DNA from: Synergistaceae bacterium
GTDB taxonomy: Bacteria > Synergistota > Synergistia > Synergistales > Synergistaceae
NCBI GenBank assembly: GCA_028702015.1
Contig: JAQVPO010000031.1
Coordinates: 1 to 9,586, forward strand
Length of the DNA stretch: 9,586 bases
Direction of reading: 5' to 3'
The position numbers were made by a program, and so were the translations under genes. The stretch's first letter is position 1. Every line of letters begins with the position of its first letter. Shown here piece after piece: positions 6,549 to 9,586 of the stretch. The notes below the pieces were generated by a model. That model saw only the letters and a list, made by a program, of their open reading frames with translations. It made no database searches and was not told where the DNA came from.

Positions 6549-7629
6549 AGGACTTCGCGAAGGATATTCAACCGGAAGCTGCGCCGCTGCTGCTGCAAAG
6601 GCTGCAGCAATATGTGCCATGGGCGGAACATGCCCGCATAAAATAGATATCACCACACCTGAAGAAAAAATTTTCACTCTGCCGATCATTGGATTTGAGG
6701 GGAAGATCTGCGGTGTTATAAAAGATGCGGGAGATGACCCGGATTCGACTGACGGTTTACTAATCAAGGCTTTGGTGGAAATATCCGATTCATGGGGAAA
6801 AATTATATTTAATGCTGGAGAAGGTGTCGGGACTGTTACACTGCCAGGACTTAAAGTTCCTGTCGGAGAACCTGCAATAAACCCAGTGCCGCGGCAAATG
6901 ATTGAACGCGCAGTAAGAGAAGTTATCGGCGAGCGCGGGGCCGTTATTACAATATCTGTACCGGAGGGAGCTGAGAGAGCTAAACGGACCTTCAATCCCA
7001 GGCTCGGAATAGTCGGCGGTATCTCAATACTTGGTACAACAGGACGTGTTAAACCCATGAACGAAGCCTCCCTGCTGGAATCACTGACGCTGGAACTCAA
7101 TACTCATTCAGCTATGGGAAGAAAAAGCATAGCTGTTGCTTTTGCGGGAACTGGAGAAACTGCTTTGCGTTCCGCTTATGGAATAAAAAACAGGGCCGTA
7201 GTTCAGTGTGGAAATTACATAGGATATCTGCTTGAAGAATCGGCTCGTCTCGGACTGGACAAACTTCTGGTTGGCGGACATCCTGGAAAGCTGCTCAAAG
7301 TCACAGCAGGAACGTTCAATACACATAACCGTATAGGGGGCGGCGCAAAAGAGGCGCTTTGCACACATGCTGCCATAGAAAAAGTCTCTTCGGAAATAAT
7401 CAGGGAGCTGTACGAAGCCCCTACCGTTGAGGAGGCAATACACATTATGGATCAGAATAAGCTTGATTATTTATGGGACAAACTTGCGCGTATTACTGCA
7501 AAGCGCTGTCAGGAACGTGTTTTTGGCGATATCGTGGCTGCCGTGGCATTCATAGACAACACGGGAAAAATACTTGGTGCGACCGATAATGCATCGTTTA
7601 TCGCGGAGGAAATAAGAGATGGGATATAG
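6535..7629 (+). CDS. cbiD: Cobalt-precorrin-5B C1-methyltransferase CbiD
   Basis: 364 residues, normal for CbiD. It methylates C1 of cobalt-precorrin-5B and is specific to the anaerobic pathway. The diagnostic N-terminal block LREGYSTGSCAAAAAKAA (7-24) is followed by VIKDAGDDPDSTDG (61-74), GEGVGTVTLPGL (95-106), PVGEPAINPVPRQMI (109-123) and, later, the GKLLKVTAGTFNTHNR stretch (encoded at about 7288-7335). ATG 6535 is chosen because the CbiD family begins a few residues before LREGYSTG; an earlier in-frame start at 6505 only adds a translation of cbiC sequence. No obvious ribosome site lies ahead of 6535, so expression is probably coupled to cbiC through the 14-base overlap. It overlaps the next gene by 11 bases. 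Confidence 0.96.
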   Translation: MELNKGLREGYSTGSCAAAAAKAAAICAMGGTCPHKIDITTPEEKIFTLPIIGFEGKICGVIKDAGDDPDSTDGLLIKALVEISDSWGKIIFNAGEGVGTVTLPGLKVPVGEPAINPVPRQMIERAVREVIGERGAVITISVPEGAERAKRTFNPRLGIVGGISILGTTGRVKPMNEASLLESLTLELNTHSAMGRKSIAVAFAGTGETALRSAYGIKNRAVVQCGNYIGYLLEESARLGLDKLLVGGHPGKLLKVTAGTFNTHNRIGGGAKEALCTHAAIEKVSSEIIRELYEAPTVEEAIHIMDQNKLDYLWDKLARITAKRCQERVFGDIVAAVAFIDNTGKILGATDNASFIAEEIRDGI

Positions 7630-8839
7630 GCTATATGTATTGGGTGCAGGTCCGGGGAATATTCAGCAGGTTACTCCTGCAGTAAAAACTGCTATCGCAG
7701 ATTCCCGTACTGTTGCATGTGCCGCTCGCTATTTTCCGCTTGTAGAAGGTCATCCTCATATACTGGAGATGAAGAGCTTCAAAGAAACCTTTGATATACT
7801 GCGGGAAGAGCTGAAAACGGGCAACGCGGCACTTCTGCTTTCAGGTGATACTGGCATATTCAGCCTCCTGCCTCTTATAAAGAAAAATTTTCCGGATGAG
7901 GATATCTGTGTCCTTCCAGGAATTAGCTCACTTCAAATTCTATGTGCCATTGCAGGCGAAACATGGCATGATGCAGTGATTCTTTCGGGACACGGGCGTG
8001 ACATCAGCGAAATGAAAATTCTGGAGGCTGCAGAGCATAACCGTTCAGTGATTTTTTTCTGTGATGCCAAGAAAAACCCTGCATGGGTATGTACCCTGCT
8101 TGCCAGTGCCGGACTCGGTATGGTAGAGGCAGTTATAGGCGAAAAACTTGGCGCACGTGATGAAAGAGTAAGCCGGGGCTTTGCCTGTAAATTTGCTCAG
8201 AATAAGTTTGACGACCTGTCTATAGTGCTTCTTATCAATGAAAATTACACCAAGCCTCTCCCCCTTCTTCCGGACGATACTGAATTTCTCCGCATACCCG
8301 GAGTGCCTATGACACATGAGGAGGTCCGTTCGGTAATACTCTCAAAACTATGTCTTACATCCGATTCTGTGCTTTGGGACATCGGGGCCGGAACCGGTTC
8401 TGTATCGATTGCCGCAGCCCAGCTCTGCCGGGAAGTGCACGCAGTGGAGATAAACAGTATTGCAGCGGAATTGATCCGTGCGAACGCATTAAAGTTCAGG
8501 CTGCACAATATCAAGGTTTATGAGGGCTCTGCTGTTGACACGATTGATTCCCTGCCTGATCCGGATGTTGTATTTATCGGCGGAAGCGGACCAGAGCTTT
8601 CCGGGATACTTAAGAAGATATCCTGCATTGCCCCGGATATACGTATAGTTGTTTCAGCAGTTTCATTAAAGACCATAGCCTTGTGCACAGATAATCTGCT
8701 GAAAGAAAGCTTTGCAGATTTCGATGCAGTACAGCTTGCAGTAAGCAGGATAAAAACAGTAGGAAAGACACAGATATGGCAGGCACAGAACCCTGTGGTA
8801 ATTTTTTCGGCTAAAACAAGGGATTTTAAGGAGGAATAA
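7619..8839 (+). CDS. cbiET: CbiE-CbiT fusion: cobalt-precorrin-7 C5-methyltransferase / cobalt-precorrin-6B C15-methyltransferase (decarboxylating)
   Basis: 406 residues, two enzymes in one chain as in CobL. The N-terminal CbiE domain (about 1-207) shows YVLGAGPGN (6-14), LLLSGDTGIFSLL (72-84), VLPGISSLQIL (98-108) and ILSGHGRD (121-128). The C-terminal CbiT domain (about 225-400) shows GVPMTHEEVRSVILSKL (228-244), the SAM-binding motif WDIGAGTGSVSI (253-264), acidic Glu277 (HAVEIN), and VFIGGSG (318-324). Together they methylate C5 and C15 and decarboxylate the C12 acetate side chain. The start ATG lies 8 bases after GGAGGA (7605-7610) and overlaps cbiD by 11 bases. Fusion is common but many anaerobes keep two genes. 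Confidence 0.95.
   Translation: MGYRLYVLGAGPGNIQQVTPAVKTAIADSRTVACAARYFPLVEGHPHILEMKSFKETFDILREELKTGNAALLLSGDTGIFSLLPLIKKNFPDEDICVLPGISSLQILCAIAGETWHDAVILSGHGRDISEMKILEAAEHNRSVIFFCDAKKNPAWVCTLLASAGLGMVEAVIGEKLGARDERVSRGFACKFAQNKFDDLSIVLLINENYTKPLPLLPDDTEFLRIPGVPMTHEEVRSVILSKLCLTSDSVLWDIGAGTGSVSIAAAQLCREVHAVEINSIAAELIRANALKFRLHNIKVYEGSAVDTIDSLPDPDVVFIGGSGPELSGILKKISCIAPDIRIVVSAVSLKTIALCTDNLLKESFADFDAVQLAVSRIKTVGKTQIWQAQNPVVIFSAKTRDFKEE
8828..8834 (+). promoter_or_regulatory. Strong Shine-Dalgarno site for cbiF
   Basis: AAGGAGG, a full consensus match, lies 7 bases before GTG 8842 and inside the last codons of cbiET. It fixes the GTG start for cbiF, whose family motif FIGAGPG begins at the fourth residue from this start. 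Confidence 0.85.
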
Positions 8840-8841
8840 CC

Positions 8842-9586
8842 GTGGTACATTTTATTGGAGCCGGCCCTGGCGCTCCGGATCTTATAACGTTGCGCGGAGC
8901 TAAGCTTCTCAGCGAGGCAGGAATGATCATTTATGCCGGATCGCTCGTTAACCCGGAACTTTTGAAGTATGCGAAGGAAGACTGCATTGTATATGACAGC
9001 GCGTCAATGACGCTTGACGAGGTAATCGCAAAAATCCAGGAAGCCAGTATTGCCGGTATAGAAACAGTACGTCTGCACACAGGGGATCCTTCCATATACG
9101 GTGCAATACGCGAACAGATAGACATGCTTAAAAAACTTGGCATCCCATACGATATTACTCCAGGCGTCAGCTCCTTCTGTGCCGCCGCCGCCGCTGCCGA
9201 GGCTGAATACACGCTGCCTTCTGTCAGCCAGACCGTCATAATTTCACGAATGGAAGGACGCACTCCTGTGCCGGATAAAGAAAAGATACGTCTGCTGGCA
9301 TCACACCAGGCCTCTATGGTACTCTTTCTTTCAGCAGGATTGATATCCGACCTCTCAGGTGAGCTGCTCGCGGGCGGTTATATGCCTGAGACAAAGGCAG
9401 CAATTGTCTACAAAGCTTCATGGCCGGAAGAAAAGGTAATACGCACAACGATTTCCGGACTGTCAAATGCCGCCTGCAGCGCCGGAATCAAAAGCACGGC
9501 TCTGGTTATGGTAGGTGATTTTCTGGGGGACAATTATGACCTCTCTAAACTCTATGATAAGAATTTTTCTCATGGATTTCGAAAGG
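8842..9586 (+). CDS. cbiF: Cobalt-precorrin-4 C11-methyltransferase CbiF (3' end cut by window)
   Basis: 248 residues are visible, and the window ends without a stop; the usual length is about 250-260, so only a few residues are missing. A SAM-dependent methyltransferase that methylates C11 of cobalt-precorrin-4. It starts at GTG: VHFIGAGPGAPDLITLRGA (2-20), YAGSLVNPELL (37-47), LHTGDPSIYGAI (85-96), the PGVSSFCAAAAAAEAEYTLP region (about 114-133), SRMEGRTPVPDKE (142-154), VYKASWPEEK (about 196-205) and a final LVMVGDFLG. The GDPSIYGA loop and RTPxP motif are typical of CbiF/CobM. It follows cbiET with two bases between stop and start codon and a consensus ribosome site, so it belongs to the same operon. 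Confidence 0.95.
   Translation, partial: MVHFIGAGPGAPDLITLRGAKLLSEAGMIIYAGSLVNPELLKYAKEDCIVYDSASMTLDEVIAKIQEASIAGIETVRLHTGDPSIYGAIREQIDMLKKLGIPYDITPGVSSFCAAAAAAEAEYTLPSVSQTVIISRMEGRTPVPDKEKIRLLASHQASMVLFLSAGLISDLSGELLAGGYMPETKAAIVYKASWPEEKVIRTTISGLSNAACSAGIKSTALVMVGDFLGDNYDLSKLYDKNFSHGFRK

Noticed and set aside
5912..7100. Two long minus-strand open frames (about 200 residues each) opposite cbiC and cbiD
   Set aside because: Both are antisense to strongly conserved cbi genes in GC-balanced third positions, and no ribosome site or family motif is seen.
9172..9200. Run of GCC codons giving six alanines in CbiF
   Set aside because: An alanine-rich stretch after PGVSSF is normal in CbiF proteins; not a meaningful repeat expansion.

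Overview
The window is almost entirely one strand (+) and holds the front part of an anaerobic (cobalt-early) cobalamin biosynthesis operon. It is preceded by a cobalamin riboswitch and by the 3' end of a CobC-like phosphatase gene. Recognisable proteins are CbiK (cobaltochelatase), a BtuC/BtuD/BtuF-type ABC importer, CbiL, an unidentified polytopic membrane protein, CbiC, CbiD, a CbiE-CbiT fusion and CbiF. The presence of CbiK, CbiD and CbiE/T marks the oxygen-independent route, so the source is probably an anaerobe. Signal peptides on the chelatase and binding protein, and base composition close to balanced, suggest a Gram-negative-type anaerobe. The layout is of a kind found in Synergistota or sulfate reducers such as Desulfovibrio, but the taxon is inference and cannot be fixed from this sequence.

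Layout: 1-414 is the C-terminal part of a histidine-phosphatase/alpha-ribazole phosphatase gene. The only long non-coding stretch, 415-811, holds a sigma-70-like promoter (449-477), a cobalamin riboswitch aptamer (about 500-640), an expression platform and an intrinsic terminator (722-757). From 812 to the right edge, nine genes are packed with gaps of 0-22 bp or with short overlaps: cbiK, btuC-like, btuD-like, btuF-like, cbiL, membrane protein, cbiC, cbiD, cbiET, cbiF (the last cut by the window edge). This makes ten coding sequences after the riboswitch if the ABC genes are counted separately.

How they work together: CbiK inserts cobalt into sirohydrochlorin. CbiL, CbiF, CbiD and CbiE/T add methyl groups at C20, C11, C1 and C5/C15, CbiT also removes the C12 acetate carboxyl, and CbiC migrates the C11 methyl to C12. 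CbiG, CbiH, CbiJ and CbiA are not in the window and probably lie downstream. When cobalamin is plentiful the riboswitch should favour the terminator and shut off both synthesis and the ABC importer.

The most unusual points are the exported cobaltochelatase encoded directly ahead of a complete ABC importer, and a Gate-like membrane protein with apparent internal duplication sitting among the cbi genes. A third is a set of repeated complementary short segments in the leader that can pair in mutually exclusive ways. I see no mobile elements, CRISPR arrays, tRNA or rRNA genes, and no convincing minus-strand genes.
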